Positions 9,262-18,392 of a DNA stretch of 64,000 nucleotides are shown here, piece after piece (position 1 is the first letter of the stretch; each line of letters starts with the position of its first letter). A program made the translations under genes and the position numbers. Under the pieces are notes generated by a model. The model saw only the letters and a program-made list of their open reading frames with translations. It did no database searches and was not told the origin of the DNA. Source of the DNA: Leptospira mtsangambouensis. Its GTDB lineage: Bacteria > Spirochaetota > Leptospiria > Leptospirales > Leptospiraceae. The stretch covers positions 124,001 to 188,000 of the forward strand of contig NZ_RQHK01000002.1 in the NCBI RefSeq assembly GCF_004770475.1. The letters run 5' to 3'.

Positions 9262-11679
9262 ATGAACAAAGAAAAAACACTTAGAATCACAATCACTACT
9301 TTCTTTAGCATTGCGCTCCTTGGCGGATTCTTTTTTGGATACATTCTTTCTGAAGTAAATAAAGGAAAGGAGTTACAAAAGTTGGCATCATACCAACCTA
9401 CAACTCCTACTAAACTTTATGATTCGAATGGAGTATTGTTCGCAGAACTATACCGCCATAAACAAGAGTTACTAAAATATAGTGACATTCCACCTCATGT
9501 AATCCATGCCTTTCTTTCTGTTGAGGATGATAACTTTTTTAATCACTTTGGAATTGATTTTTTAGCCATCGTTCGTGCTGCCATCAAAAACGTATTTGCT
9601 GGACGAATTGTACAAGGTGGATCTACCCTTACCCAACAGTTAGCAAAAACAATTTTACAACAAAGAAAAAAGACCTTTGGCCGTAAATTCTTAGAAGCTC
9701 TCCTTACCTTACAAATTGAACAAGAATACACTAAAGAAGAAATCTTAGAAATCTATTTTAATTTAATTTATTTAGGCCATGGAACTACTGGTCTATCTTC
9801 AGCAGCCAATGTGTATTTTCAAAAAGATGTCAGAGATTTGAGCATTGCAGAGGCTGCTATGCTTGCGAGACTTCCTAAAGCTCCTGTTACTTATTCCCCA
9901 TTCAAAAATCCAAAAGAAGCAAAACAAGCTCACCTTGTGGTTTTGGGACTGATGGCAAAAAATGGTTTTATCCCAAAAGACCAAGTTCAAAAAATCCATG
10001 ATGATTTTTGGGAAAGGTATTGGCCCGTTGTAATCACTCAATCACCATCTCGCTCTACTTGGGGAGCAAAACTCAATAGAGCTCCGTATTTTACGGAGTG
10101 GGTAAGACAAATTCTAGAGAAAGAACTTGGGGAAGAGGCCTTATACACTGGCGGACTACGAGTTTATACCACTCTTGATGTCAGAAAACAAGAGATTGCA
10201 GAAGAAGAACTGAGAAAAGGTCTTATCGAACAAGATAAATATGCTTTTGGTGCAAACTTCCGTTATGTGGGAAGGGCCGACCGAGGCCTTGTTTCTTTGT
10301 ATAATTTATTCGGTTCTATTTTTCCGGTGGGAGTTCCTTACGTTACCAGTTTGGATGATAGACAAGTATTCCGACTTCATTTAGAAAAAGAAATGGCACC
10401 TGCCTTAGAGCTTTTGACCGATTTCACTCCTTCTGAAAATGAAAGTTCTGCAGTCAAAGAATTTCAAAGGTCATCTCTTGTATTTTCTTCCAACTTACAC
10501 GTAGAAGGTGCTATCGTTACAATTGACCACCAAACTGGATATATCCAAACAATGGTGGGTGGTTCCAGATTCTCCCCAAAAAATCAATTTAACCGTGCCA
10601 TGCAGGCAAGACGCCAAACTGGTTCTGCATTCAAACCATTTGTTTATGCTGCCGCAATTCAAAATAGAGCCGTCGGTTCCGGAACTGGAATTATGGATGC
10701 TCCTTTAACGACAATCACCGAAGAAGGAGAAGGTTATTCTCCACAAGACATCTCTGGTGATTTTAGAGGAATGGTTCCGTTATCTCGTGCTTTGTCTTTA
10801 TCTCTTAATATTGTTTCTGTTCAGGTACTAATGAGAACAGGAACTGATGCTGTCATTGATTTTGCGTCCAAAGTTACTAAAGCAAATAAATCCAGGTTTC
10901 CTACTGGTCCTGCATTGGCACTGGGAGTTGCAGAGTTAACTCCGTATGAAATGGCCTTGGGATATTCTATTTTAGCAAATAAAGGAAAAGATGTAATTCC
11001 ATTTAGTGTTCGTTATGTGCTAAACCAAAGTGGTTCTGTTGTTTATAATAAAGAAAAAGAAGTCCAAGAGACTCTTGCAGAGGAAGCAAAAAACGGTACG
11101 ATCCAAATCATTCCTGAAGCCACAGCATATATCATTAAACAAATGTTAATTGGAGTGGCAATGGGAGGAACACCTACCCAAGCCCTTCGTGCCGCCGATA
11201 AAGGAAATTATAAAGGTGAATCCGGTGGAAAAACTGGCTCTACTTCCTCTTATACCAATGTTTGGTATGCGGGCTTTGATCCAAAATACACATCCATTGT
11301 TTGGATGGGTTTTGATAAATCCTCACTTTCTCTCGGAAAGGGTGTCACAGCCGCTGGTGTTGCTGCACCGATTTGGGGAAAGATGTACTCTCGTTGGTAC
11401 AACGAAGGCCCTTATCCTGTTTTCTATCCGAATGGAAAAGCAGAAGAAATTCCGGCAGATGTGGTCAAAGGTGCCACTTGTGCCTTTAATGGACTTTCTC
11501 CTGGTCCCAACTGCCCTTTGACTGGGAATTTATTTTTAAAACCAATTACCATTGCAGGTCGCACTCTGGCCGTACCAGGTGGGAGACAGTGTGATGGGGA
11601 CCGTGACCACTACCGCTCGATGGATCTTACTGACTTCCTCCAAAGAGAGCTAGAAATCTCGGACGATGAACTGAAATAA
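9262..11679 (+). CDS. Class A penicillin-binding protein (PBP1A type)
   Basis: A bifunctional peptidoglycan synthase anchored in the inner membrane by one N-terminal helix. The glycosyltransferase domain carries the catalytic Glu88 in [13 protein letters not shown] and the [13 protein letters not shown] motif. The transpeptidase domain has the acyl-enzyme Ser455 in SAFK, the SLN motif at 514-516 and KTG at 657-659. The 805-residue length fits PBP1A proteins, and a large insert of about 100 residues lies between the two domains. The C-terminus contains spaced cysteines ([13 protein letters not shown] and RQCDGD) that could form disulphides in the periplasm. It follows the MBL gene after four bases. 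Confidence 0.95.
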   Translation: MNKEKTLRITITTFFSIALLGGFFFGYILSEVNKGKELQKLASYQPTTPTKLYDSNGVLFAELYRHKQELLKYSDIPPHVIHAFLSVEDDNFFNHFGIDFLAIVRAAIKNVFAGRIVQGGSTLTQQLAKTILQQRKKTFGRKFLEALLTLQIEQEYTKEEILEIYFNLIYLGHGTTGLSSAANVYFQKDVRDLSIAEAAMLARLPKAPVTYSPFKNPKEAKQAHLVVLGLMAKNGFIPKDQVQKIHDDFWERYWPVVITQSPSRSTWGAKLNRAPYFTEWVRQILEKELGEEALYTGGLRVYTTLDVRKQEIAEEELRKGLIEQDKYAFGANFRYVGRADRGLVSLYNLFGSIFPVGVPYVTSLDDRQVFRLHLEKEMAPALELLTDFTPSENESSAVKEFQRSSLVFSSNLHVEGAIVTIDHQTGYIQTMVGGSRFSPKNQFNRAMQARRQTGSAFKPFVYAAAIQNRAVGSGTGIMDAPLTTITEEGEGYSPQDISGDFRGMVPLSRALSLSLNIVSVQVLMRTGTDAVIDFASKVTKANKSRFPTGPALALGVAELTPYEMALGYSILANKGKDVIPFSVRYVLNQSGSVVYNKEKEVQETLAEEAKNGTIQIIPEATAYIIKQMLIGVAMGGTPTQALRAADKGNYKGESGGKTGSTSSYTNVWYAGFDPKYTSIVWMGFDKSSLSLGKGVTAAGVAAPIWGKMYSRWYNEGPYPVFYPNGKAEEIPADVVKGATCAFNGLSPGPNCPLTGNLFLKPITIAGRTLAVPGGRQCDGDRDHYRSMDLTDFLQRELEISDDELK

Positions 11680-11777
11680 GTAACTCGCTTACGTAGGAAA
11701 GAAACGCACAAAGGTAAGTGACTTTCCTTTTTCAGGCTCTCACCCCTTTTTCTTAGGCAATTTATTTCTGATGCAAC

Positions 11778-11802
11778 AATTTGCGTACTTTTTAAGCAAA
11801 TT
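11778..11802. promoter_or_regulatory. Dyad upstream of sigma-54 promoter, candidate enhancer site
   Basis: A perfect inverted repeat AATTTGC-N11-GCAAATT centred near 11790, about 107 bases upstream of the predicted transcription start at 11897. Enhancer-binding proteins that activate sigma-54 usually bind dyads at this distance. The match is to geometry, not to a known consensus. Confidence 0.45.
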
Positions 11803-11816
11803 CACTCCTAATCTCT

Positions 11817-11833
11817 CAAAGGATTCTCCTTTG
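11817..11833. promoter_or_regulatory. Perfect 17-bp palindrome upstream of sigma-54 promoter
   Basis: CAAAGGATTCTCCTTTG is a perfect palindrome with seven-base arms and a three-base centre, about 72 bases upstream of the predicted start at 11897. It may be a second activator site or an integration-host-type or repressor site. No T-run follows, so it does not look like a terminator of the penicillin-binding protein gene. Confidence 0.4.
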
Positions 11834-11869
11834 TTTGCCAATCTCTCTGCATTTAGGCCGTTTTGGGCC

Positions 11870-11885
11870 TGGCACGATAGTTGCA
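11870..11885 (+). promoter_or_regulatory. Sigma-54 (RpoN) -24/-12 promoter
   Basis: TGGCACG-N4-TTGCA is an essentially perfect match to the RpoN consensus, with the invariant GG and GC dinucleotides ten bases apart. It implies a start near 11897, leaving a 22-base leader with a GGAGG ribosome site before the ATG at 11919. Such a promoter needs an ATP-driven activator, so expression of the downstream gene should be tightly conditional. Confidence 0.85.
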
Positions 11886-11918
11886 TTAATGTAAGAGAAC
11901 CATTGGTTCGGAGGGAAT

Positions 11919-12359
11919 ATGAAAAAGGCAATTCTAACCATTCTAGTTTTGGCACTTACCGCTTCCATTTCAGCTGGAGAGTCTTCTTTTATGAACGAAG
12001 ACCTCGATTCCCTCATCAGCCAATATGATAAAGAAACACTCACTGCGATCTCAAATGAACTTGTGAAACTTGCAAGTGAAGAAGAGGGGATGGGAGAATT
12101 TGATTTAGCTTCAGGTCATTATTCAAGAGCAATTAAAATTAGAGAAGCGATTGGAATGAGCGAACACAAAAGTTTTGCTTCCATCCAATACCTTGCAAGC
12201 CAAGCCCACTCAAAGGCGGGAAACTTTTGTGAAGCTTCAACACATGCAAAAAAAGCAAGTGAAGCTTTCCGCCAACACGGGATTACAAAATTTGAACATA
12301 GAGCAAATGTAGAATACAAAGAATATGCACGTGCTTGTGCAGTTGTGGCATTCAGATAA
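11919..12359 (+). CDS. Small exported helical-repeat protein under sigma-54 control
   Basis: A 146-residue protein not assigned to a named family. Residues 1-20 (MKKAILTILVLALTASISAG) form a clean Sec signal peptide with an alanine/serine cleavage region. The mature part is helical with TPR-like spacing: a GEFDLASGHYSRAIKIRE helix pair, then SIQYLASQAHSKAGNFCEAS and AKKASEAFRQHG. Two cysteines in the mature part (in GNFCEAS and ARACAVV) could form a disulphide. A GGAGG ribosome site sits six bases from the ATG. It is a monocistronic unit with its own RpoN promoter, so it probably answers to a specific nutritional or surface cue. Its partner is unknown. Confidence 0.85.
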   Translation: MKKAILTILVLALTASISAGESSFMNEDLDSLISQYDKETLTAISNELVKLASEEEGMGEFDLASGHYSRAIKIREAIGMSEHKSFASIQYLASQAHSKAGNFCEASTHAKKASEAFRQHGITKFEHRANVEYKEYARACAVVAFR

Positions 12360-12417
12360 AAACTATATGTAATGATTCTTTCTAGAGATGGTTACCCTTT
12401 TTTGATTCTTCTTCGAA

Positions 12418-13074
12418 TCAATCCAACTTCACGTGGTTGTACACGTGGGGTTGGAATTCTTTTTTTCCATATTTCAACTTAGCTTTTTCGAACAAACTTG
12501 ATCTTGTATAAGGCAGATCGGATTCCCAAGCAATTCCAAAGTCGGCTTCATGATAACCTGATTCAAATTGTAAGGGAAACAGAGATTTTCCGTCAAAGTA
12601 ATACAACAACCGATGGTCAGTGATACGATTGGATTTTGAAGATTGAGGGGAACAAGGAAACGAGGAGAACCAATCTTTGCCCCTTGGGATTGTTTTATCA
12701 GTTTGAGTCGATTTGCATTTTACTTCGGAAATTGAATTTGTTTTGAGTAAAACCCATTCTCCTGATTTTTCAAATGTACCCGTTCCTTCTTTTTGATGGA
12801 ATTCTGAATGGTCTTTGTAAACCTTCCATTCACTCCAAGTTTTTACAAACTGAGTGTTTTCTTTGAGTTGGATTTCTTCTTTCCAATACAAATGGAATTC
12901 TTTCGAGTTAAATGGTGATTTTTTTTCCGTTGGCCGGATATAAAAACCCAATGGAATCTTTGTATCTCGAGGAAGATCCGAAGGAAGTGTGCGGATCCAA
13001 TCAATTTTGGGTGCACATTGGATATTAAAGAATAACAAACAAACAGAAAGAATCATCGGAAGTTTTCTTCCCAT
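12418..13074 (-). CDS. Predicted lipoprotein of unknown function
   Basis: Starting at the ATG at 13074, the protein reads MGRKLP followed by a hydrophobic stretch ending in FNIQC, a loose spirochaete-type lipobox with Cys20 as the lipid site. The open frame extends further upstream to 13161, but that extension overlaps the end of the acyltransferase gene and lacks signal-peptide character. The mature domain is rich in Lys, Trp and Ser and shows no motif I recognise. It is the last gene of the minus-strand unit sppA - MBOAT acyltransferase - lipoprotein, so it may act in the same envelope modification. Confidence 0.7.
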   Translation of the reverse strand: MGRKLPMILSVCLLFFNIQCAPKIDWIRTLPSDLPRDTKIPLGFYIRPTEKKSPFNSKEFHLYWKEEIQLKENTQFVKTWSEWKVYKDHSEFHQKEGTGTFEKSGEWVLLKTNSISEVKCKSTQTDKTIPRGKDWFSSFPCSPQSSKSNRITDHRLLYYFDGKSLFPLQFESGYHEADFGIAWESDLPYTRSSLFEKAKLKYGKKEFQPHVYNHVKLD

Positions 13075-13111
13075 TTGTTTGTTGTTTGCTCTACTTTTTA
13101 GAAGTGAGGAT

Positions 13112-14539
13112 TTAAAATTGGAAGTAGATAAAATCTTGTCCACCATCTCCAAAAATTCCAAGCAAAAGCAGAATGACCACTGATAGAATCGGCAGGAGAA
13201 TATTTTGGTAGGGTTTTAATTTTTCATACACAAAGTTTGAATATTGGAACCAGTTGAACATAAGTCCCAAAGCTATGAAGGTAGGAAGTTCATCAACACG
13301 ACTCAATGTTTCCCCGGTGTTTCTAAATGTTAAAACACCTTTGAAAATTTCAAAAGCAACAGACATGGATTCTTCTCCACGGGCTGCTGATCGAAAGAAA
13401 ACTCCAGAAAAAGAAAAAATAATAAACACAACAATTGTACGAATGATTCCCACTAAAGGCAAAGTGTCAGGTAGAAATTTCTTTTTCCCTCTGCCTAAAT
13501 ACAAGGACCTCTCCACCCAAATCAATGCACCTAAATAAGCTCCCCAAAACACAAAAGCCCAATTGGCTCCGTGCCAGAGTCCACCAAGACACATAGTGAT
13601 AAAAGAGTTTAGGTTGGAACGAAAGATTGAACCTTTACTTCCACCTAAAGGAATATAAATATAATCTCTTAACCAAGATGACAATGTGATATGCCATCTA
13701 GACCAAAGTTCCCGAAATGATTGAGAAAAAAACGGGCCTTGGAAGTTTTCTGGAATCTCATACCCAAGTAAATTGGCAGAACCACGTGCCATATCAGTGT
13801 AACCTGAAAAGTCGCAATACACTTGTACTGCGAAGGCAATTACGCTGAAAAATATAGAAAAACTGTCGAATTTAGCCGGATCCATAAAGATCGGAGAGAT
13901 GATGGGCGCAATGTTTTCGGCAATGATCACTTTTTTGAAAAGTCCACCAATGATCAAAAACAAACCTTTTTTCATTCGGTCTGAATCGATTGTGGGATGA
14001 TCGAGTTGCGGAAGAAAATCTTGCGATCGCATGATGGGACCTGCAATCAATTGTGGGAAGAATAGAATGAATAAAAAATAGTCCACAGCGGACATTCTTT
14101 TTTCAATAATTCCTCGGTGGATGTCCACCTGCACAGCAATGATTTGGAAGGTATAAAAACTAATCGCTAAAGGTAAAAAAATACTCCAAGAACCTGAAAT
14201 TTCTTTGAATGCGGGATAACCTGTCAAAGAAAACAAAGATCCTGTAATAAAATAGAAATACTTAAAGAATCCTAAGTTGATTAAGTTTAACGCAACAATG
14301 GCAAAGAGTAGATGGTTATATTTTTCCCCTTTGTCTTTTTTACGAAAAATCCATTCACTAAATCCATAGTTGACTAAAATCACCAAAAGGAAATGAAACA
14401 GAAAAGGAAAACTGAAATAAGCGTAAAAGGTAAGTGAAGAAATTACAAGTAATGGTTTTCTACCTTTCTGAGGAATATTCCAGTAAATTAAATAAGTTAA
14501 CGCAAAAAGTATTAAATAGGGAATAGAATTAAATAACAT
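13112..14539 (-). CDS. MBOAT family membrane-bound O-acyltransferase
   Basis: A 475-residue polytopic protein of the MBOAT family in the AlgI-like branch, which moves acyl groups (often acetyl) across or within the membrane onto polysaccharides or other acceptors. Typical motifs are FRELWSRWHITLSSWLRDYI with YIPLGGSKGS, then the catalytic-His segment GGLWHGANWAFVFWG. About ten transmembrane helices are visible. The start at 14539 lies 19 bases after sppA, so it is co-transcribed. AlgI proteins usually work with a periplasmic SGNH partner; an SGNH protein is encoded at 54364-55311 but is far away, so a link is only speculation. Confidence 0.92.
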   Translation of the reverse strand: MLFNSIPYLILFALTYLIYWNIPQKGRKPLLVISSLTFYAYFSFPFLFHFLLVILVNYGFSEWIFRKKDKGEKYNHLLFAIVALNLINLGFFKYFYFITGSLFSLTGYPAFKEISGSWSIFLPLAISFYTFQIIAVQVDIHRGIIEKRMSAVDYFLFILFFPQLIAGPIMRSQDFLPQLDHPTIDSDRMKKGLFLIIGGLFKKVIIAENIAPIISPIFMDPAKFDSFSIFFSVIAFAVQVYCDFSGYTDMARGSANLLGYEIPENFQGPFFSQSFRELWSRWHITLSSWLRDYIYIPLGGSKGSIFRSNLNSFITMCLGGLWHGANWAFVFWGAYLGALIWVERSLYLGRGKKKFLPDTLPLVGIIRTIVVFIIFSFSGVFFRSAARGEESMSVAFEIFKGVLTFRNTGETLSRVDELPTFIALGLMFNWFQYSNFVYEKLKPYQNILLPILSVVILLLLGIFGDGGQDFIYFQF

Positions 14540-14558
14540 TGATTAGTTGGCCTTGAAA

Positions 14559-15557
14559 TTATAGATCCCAAAGATAAAGAAATTTAGAATTGGTTCCAGT
14601 TCCTAAAATTTTATCAGCAATTCCTAAAGAAAACGGATTTTTATTAATATCAGTGGCTTGGTAAATGTTATCAACTCTGCCTTTTCCTCTTTGGTAAGTG
14701 ATCACCCGTGGGTCACCATGGCGATTTCCTTGGAATTTAGGGTGTTGCATGATTTGATAAACGAAGTCATCAAAATATCCGATGAAATCAACCATACCTT
14801 CTTTCTTTGCTTGTTCTGCTGTGAAAATTCTTCCATCGCAGATTTCTCGGAGTCGACTTTCTGCTACGTTTGGTCTTCCTTTTTTGACTACTTCAAAAAA
14901 CCTTCCATACAAACTGTCGATAATTGATTGAAGAATTTTTCTTTGTTCAGAAGTCATTTCTGAAATCGGTGAACCAAGGGCTTTGTTCGGGCCAGAAGTA
15001 AAAGACTGATCTTTGACTCCAATTTTATCCAATCCTTCTTTTACATTGATCCCTGACATGATGACACCGACAGAACCTGTAACAGTTGTTGGGTGAGCAC
15101 CAATTCCATCAGTGGCCATCGCAATGTAATAAGCTCCACTGGCAGCCGTATCCATAAATCCAGCAAAAACAGGAATGGATTTTCTATTTTTAAATTTCAA
15201 TACTTCTTGGTAAATGATATCACTAGCTGTTACAGTTCCACCTGGTGAGTTGATTTTTAAAATCACTGCTTTGACATCAGGATCACGTTCTGCATATTTT
15301 AAGGATTCTTTGATCCTTGCGACCATGGATTCTGTCGGAGGGCCGAAAAATGAATCTTTGGCATCATCCGTAATCATTCCTTCGATGGAGATAATCACGA
15401 TTTTTTCTTGATCTCTTCCGGCTATGAGTTTCTCTTCGAAATCAGCCTTGCCACTTTGCGGAAACAGGTTCATACTGTTTCCAATAACACAAGATTCGGT
15501 AAAGAGAACCGAAAGCAGAACGACACAAACGAAAAGAAAAGACTTTCTTGAAGGCAT
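14559..15557 (-). CDS. sppA: Signal peptide peptidase SppA, lipoprotein form
   Basis: A short-form SppA serine protease that degrades cleaved signal peptides in the membrane. From the ATG at 15557, Ser140 (MDTAASGAYY) is the nucleophile and Lys192 (SGPNKALGSP) the general base; the spacing of 52 residues is what I recall for the Ser/Lys dyad of Bacillus SppA. The chosen start has an AGAAAGG ribosome site and yields a hydrophobic leader ending LLSVLFTESC, a spirochaete-type lipobox with Cys23. Longer frames up to 15737 would run into the divergent epimerase gene. A lipid anchor instead of a transmembrane anchor would be a variation on the usual SppA layout. Confidence 0.88.
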   Translation of the reverse strand: MPSRKSFLFVCVVLLSVLFTESCVIGNSMNLFPQSGKADFEEKLIAGRDQEKIVIISIEGMITDDAKDSFFGPPTESMVARIKESLKYAERDPDVKAVILKINSPGGTVTASDIIYQEVLKFKNRKSIPVFAGFMDTAASGAYYIAMATDGIGAHPTTVTGSVGVIMSGINVKEGLDKIGVKDQSFTSGPNKALGSPISEMTSEQRKILQSIIDSLYGRFFEVVKKGRPNVAESRLREICDGRIFTAEQAKKEGMVDFIGYFDDFVYQIMQHPKFQGNRHGDPRVITYQRGKGRVDNIYQATDINKNPFSLGIADKILGTGTNSKFLYLWDL

Positions 15558-15612
15558 ACAAACCTTTCTAAGATCGCAAACTATGACTTCAATCATTTTT
15601 GGGAGATAAATC

Positions 15613-16509
15613 TTGTACCAACTGAAAACAAAACAGTCTTGTTTTGAAATCCACCCAACGGGCGGTGGCCAATGGCTTGGTTTGCATCTTTTGTCCCCGG
15701 TGGACGGAAAATCCGTCTCAGTGGTTTCGGGACACAAGCCCCCCGATCCTTTTTTCGCTTCCGGGTCTTTTTTGATGTTTCCTTGGGTGAATCGACTAGA
15801 ACCTAACCCTTGGGCCCGGGAACCATTTTATCCCAGTACCCATTGGCTGACTGATGGGAACGGAATCCCTTTGCACGGCCTCTACCACAATCTCCCTCGA
15901 CATTTGGTAAGAGAGGAGATCACCGATGGGGTTTCTTATGCAGAATTTGAAATGGAAATTCCCGCAACATGGAAGGGGAGTTTGCTCTCTCAAATCCAAG
16001 TGAAAGAATGTTACCAATTGTTTCCCTCGGAGTTAAAGGTCATCTACAGACTGACCAATGGATCTGACACAGAATTTCCATTTGCTTTAGGAATTCATCC
16101 ATACTTTCGATGGAATGAGGATGAATCCATTGATGATCTTTTTTTATTTGGAAGTGGATTTCACAAAGTGAAGTTAGGAGATTATCTCTTACCAGAAAAA
16201 GTTCAGAAAGAAGATATAATTCTAAATTCAGAAGAAACTCTTATGGGAAAAAACTTGGATGATTTATACGCATCCATTGATGGCGAAAATTCTTACATTG
16301 GTCTTTTTTCTATGAATAAAAAAGAAAAACTCATCATCCAAGGTGGAGAGTTTTATCAGGTATATACTCCACAAGATCGTAGATCTATAGCGATAGAACC
16401 TATGACAGGTACTGGGAATTTTTTACACTTCCTTGGTGGTAATCCTAAAACGATTGCGCCTAAGACGGAAAAAAAGATCGAATTTTCCATTCGATTGGAT
16501 CGTTTTTAA
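15613..16509 (+). CDS. Aldose 1-epimerase-like protein
   Basis: A 298-residue beta-sandwich of the galactose mutarotase-like superfamily, which interconverts alpha and beta anomers of free or phosphorylated sugars in the cytoplasm. Family signs are the MFPWVNRL segment with the substrate arginine, the NGIPLHGLYHNLP segment with a catalytic-type His, the ALGIHPYFRW histidine motif, and the C-terminal YTPQDRRSIAIEPMT with a conserved Glu. The start is a TTG preceded by GGGAG seven bases upstream. It is divergent from sppA with about 55 bases between them. The phosphorylated-hexose subtype (YeaD) or GalM cannot be separated here. Confidence 0.85.
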   Translation: MYQLKTKQSCFEIHPTGGGQWLGLHLLSPVDGKSVSVVSGHKPPDPFFASGSFLMFPWVNRLEPNPWAREPFYPSTHWLTDGNGIPLHGLYHNLPRHLVREEITDGVSYAEFEMEIPATWKGSLLSQIQVKECYQLFPSELKVIYRLTNGSDTEFPFALGIHPYFRWNEDESIDDLFLFGSGFHKVKLGDYLLPEKVQKEDIILNSEETLMGKNLDDLYASIDGENSYIGLFSMNKKEKLIIQGGEFYQVYTPQDRRSIAIEPMTGTGNFLHFLGGNPKTIAPKTEKKIEFSIRLDRF

Positions 16510-16566
16510 AAAAATCTCATCTCTTTATCGAACAAACTGTCTAAGGTAATAGAGGTTAGTCCAACA

Positions 16567-16776
16567 ATGTCAGATGCCCTAGTGAATACATGCAAACAAA
16601 TCAGTAAAAATTTATTAGAGATCAAATATTTCGCTGAAAAGAAAAACACTAGCCGAACTTCTGTTTACCGAGCTTTACAAGATAAAAAAATCAATGAAGT
16701 TGTGATAGGAAAAAACTCTCGTTTTATCATTTTGGATGATTCTGCGAAGAAGTGGAAACCTGGTAGACAGTCCTAA
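16567..16776 (+). CDS. Small helix-turn-helix-like protein
   Basis: A 69-residue protein without a named family. The middle part, EIKYFAEKKNTSRTSVYRAL followed by a short wing (KINEVVIGKNSRFIIL), looks like the small excisionase/MerR-type helix-turn-helix in which a Ser/Thr-rich recognition helix is followed by a beta-wing. That suggests DNA binding. An AGAGG ribosome site lies upstream of the ATG. Its last 50 bases overlap the 3' end of the convergent gene. There is no integrase or phage gene nearby, so an excisionase role is not supported. Confidence 0.6.
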   Translation: MSDALVNTCKQISKNLLEIKYFAEKKNTSRTSVYRALQDKKINEVVIGKNSRFIILDDSAKKWKPGRQS

Positions 16777-17575
16777 ATTCTAATTCTTTTTCAAAAAGAT
16801 TTTCCTCCTTCCATTCTGATTGGATTTGAGGATGGACCACTTTCCATATATCTTCAGGAATTAGGTTTCTGATTTTGGTAGGCAAAACAGAACGAAATCC
16901 AAAGTAAGGTAACAGGTATTCGTCGGTCTCTTTTTCGAGCATATATCCCAAAAAAGTATAAAAGACCCTACCAATACTTTCGTCGCTGTGTTTGTCTCGA
17001 GTTTTGACATACACTTCTGCAAACTTAGGATATGGAAATTTAAATTCTTTTTTAATCCATCGGTAGTGGATGGATTTTAGATACCCTGCGCGGAAGTAGA
17101 ATTTTTTTTCACCTGTATAAACGAGAGGAATTGCTTGGGCGATGGAATCCTCATCTAATTTTAGATCCATTCGAAGTTTTGTATAACCTAGGTTCAGCCA
17201 AACAATCGAAAGGGGAGTCTTCCAAAACTGGTTCCATAAAAAAGAAAACCCATTTGGTTTTACTTTTCTCTCCCTAAATAAAACTGCATCTCGTAAAATT
17301 TCTGTTAGTTTGTTTAACTTTTTTTGGGTATAAAGTTTTGGAAAAATCCAGTGGTAGAGACTTTGCCAAAATGTTAAAGGAATGAATAAATTGACATTTA
17401 ACTTGGCCTTTCCCAAGGCTTTTGGTTCTGTGTTCCAATCCATTACCACGACTGGGCGGAAAAAAGAAAACCCCTGGTAATCCCAATCCTTACAGATTTG
17501 TTTCAATTCTTTCTCTGTCATAGGGAGATGTTCTAATGAAATTGCGATAAAGATTGTTTTTTGGATTTTCCGCAT
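16727..17575 (-). CDS. Protein of unknown function
   Basis: I do not recognise this 282-residue protein. It starts MRKIQKTIFIAISLEHLPM and has no signal peptide. It is rich in aromatic and basic residues (many Trp, Tyr and Lys), including WIFPKLYTQKKLNKLTE and SIHYRWIKKEFKFPYPKF, which could form a membrane-associated or amphipathic surface. It overlaps the small HTH gene by 50 bases at its 3' end and runs divergently from the LOG gene with 34 bases between them. Confidence 0.6.
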   Translation of the reverse strand: MRKIQKTIFIAISLEHLPMTEKELKQICKDWDYQGFSFFRPVVVMDWNTEPKALGKAKLNVNLFIPLTFWQSLYHWIFPKLYTQKKLNKLTEILRDAVLFRERKVKPNGFSFLWNQFWKTPLSIVWLNLGYTKLRMDLKLDEDSIAQAIPLVYTGEKKFYFRAGYLKSIHYRWIKKEFKFPYPKFAEVYVKTRDKHSDESIGRVFYTFLGYMLEKETDEYLLPYFGFRSVLPTKIRNLIPEDIWKVVHPQIQSEWKEENLFEKELEFRTVYQVSTSSQNHPK

Positions 17576-17609
17576 TTTTTATACCATTCGGTCGATCTAT
17601 GATATTAAG

Positions 17610-18374
17610 ATGAATGATTTAGCCTTTGAGAATCAAAGTTTTTTATGGGGAAATGAAGCAGGACCCGTTCGAATCCTTTCTGAATACCTCCACCCCAAAT
17701 CGGAATTCCAAACACATGGAATCACGGATACAATTGTTGTGTTTGGTTCAGCTCGCATTCCTTCTCCAGAAACTCCCAAAACAAATCCTCCTTCCCCGAT
17801 TGAATCATTGAGCCATTATTATACAGAAGCATGTGAGTTTTCACGATTGATTTCCGAATGGGCCGATTTGTTCAAACAGGAAAATCCAGATAGAAATTTA
17901 CACATTTGTACTGGCGGTGGGCCTGGGATTATGGAAGCCGGGAACCGGGGAGCAAAAGAGGCTGGATCCAAATCCGTTGCCCTAAATATTGTTTTGCCTC
18001 ATGAACAACATGTAAATCCTTATGTTGATCCAGAACTTGCCTTTGAATTTCATTATTTTTTTATGAGAAAACTTTGGTTTATGAAAACTTGCCGGGGGAT
18101 GATTGCCTTTCCTGGTGGGTTTGGAACCTTTGATGAACTATTTGAAACCCTCACCTTGGTCCAGACGGGAAAAAAATCCAGGATTCCTATTTTGTTGTAC
18201 GGGACAGAATTTTGGACTAGTGTGATCAATTTCAAAAAACTAGCAGAGATGCGTCTGATTTCGGAAGAAGACCTCCATTTGTTTGGGTTTGCTGATACTC
18301 CCATCGATGCACTTCGTTTCTTTCAGGAAAAGATTCGTTTCGAATTGACCCATTCTGAGGGTACAAAAACATAG
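17610..18374 (+). CDS. LOG family protein
   Basis: A 254-residue member of the Lonely Guy family; characterised members hydrolyse nucleoside 5'-monophosphates, releasing ribose 5-phosphate (cytokinin activation in plants and some bacteria). Signature motifs are CTGGGPGIMEAGNRGAKEAG and the catalytic PGGFGTFDELFE. The N-terminal 40 residues are extra relative to short LOGs, as in the longer type II-like proteins. It is the first gene of LOG-rpmB-nth. Many bacterial members have no confirmed substrate, so an AMP/nucleotide hydrolase role is a family-based guess. Confidence 0.88.
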   Translation: MNDLAFENQSFLWGNEAGPVRILSEYLHPKSEFQTHGITDTIVVFGSARIPSPETPKTNPPSPIESLSHYYTEACEFSRLISEWADLFKQENPDRNLHICTGGGPGIMEAGNRGAKEAGSKSVALNIVLPHEQHVNPYVDPELAFEFHYFFMRKLWFMKTCRGMIAFPGGFGTFDELFETLTLVQTGKKSRIPILLYGTEFWTSVINFKKLAEMRLISEEDLHLFGFADTPIDALRFFQEKIRFELTHSEGTKT

Positions 18375-18392
18375 CGAAACAAGGTAATAATT

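Noticed and set aside
12402..12421. TTGATTC-TTCTTC-GAATCAA hairpin between convergent genes as a terminator
   Set aside because: No T-run follows on either strand, and it overlaps the stop of the minus-strand gene; the T-rich stretch lies before it.
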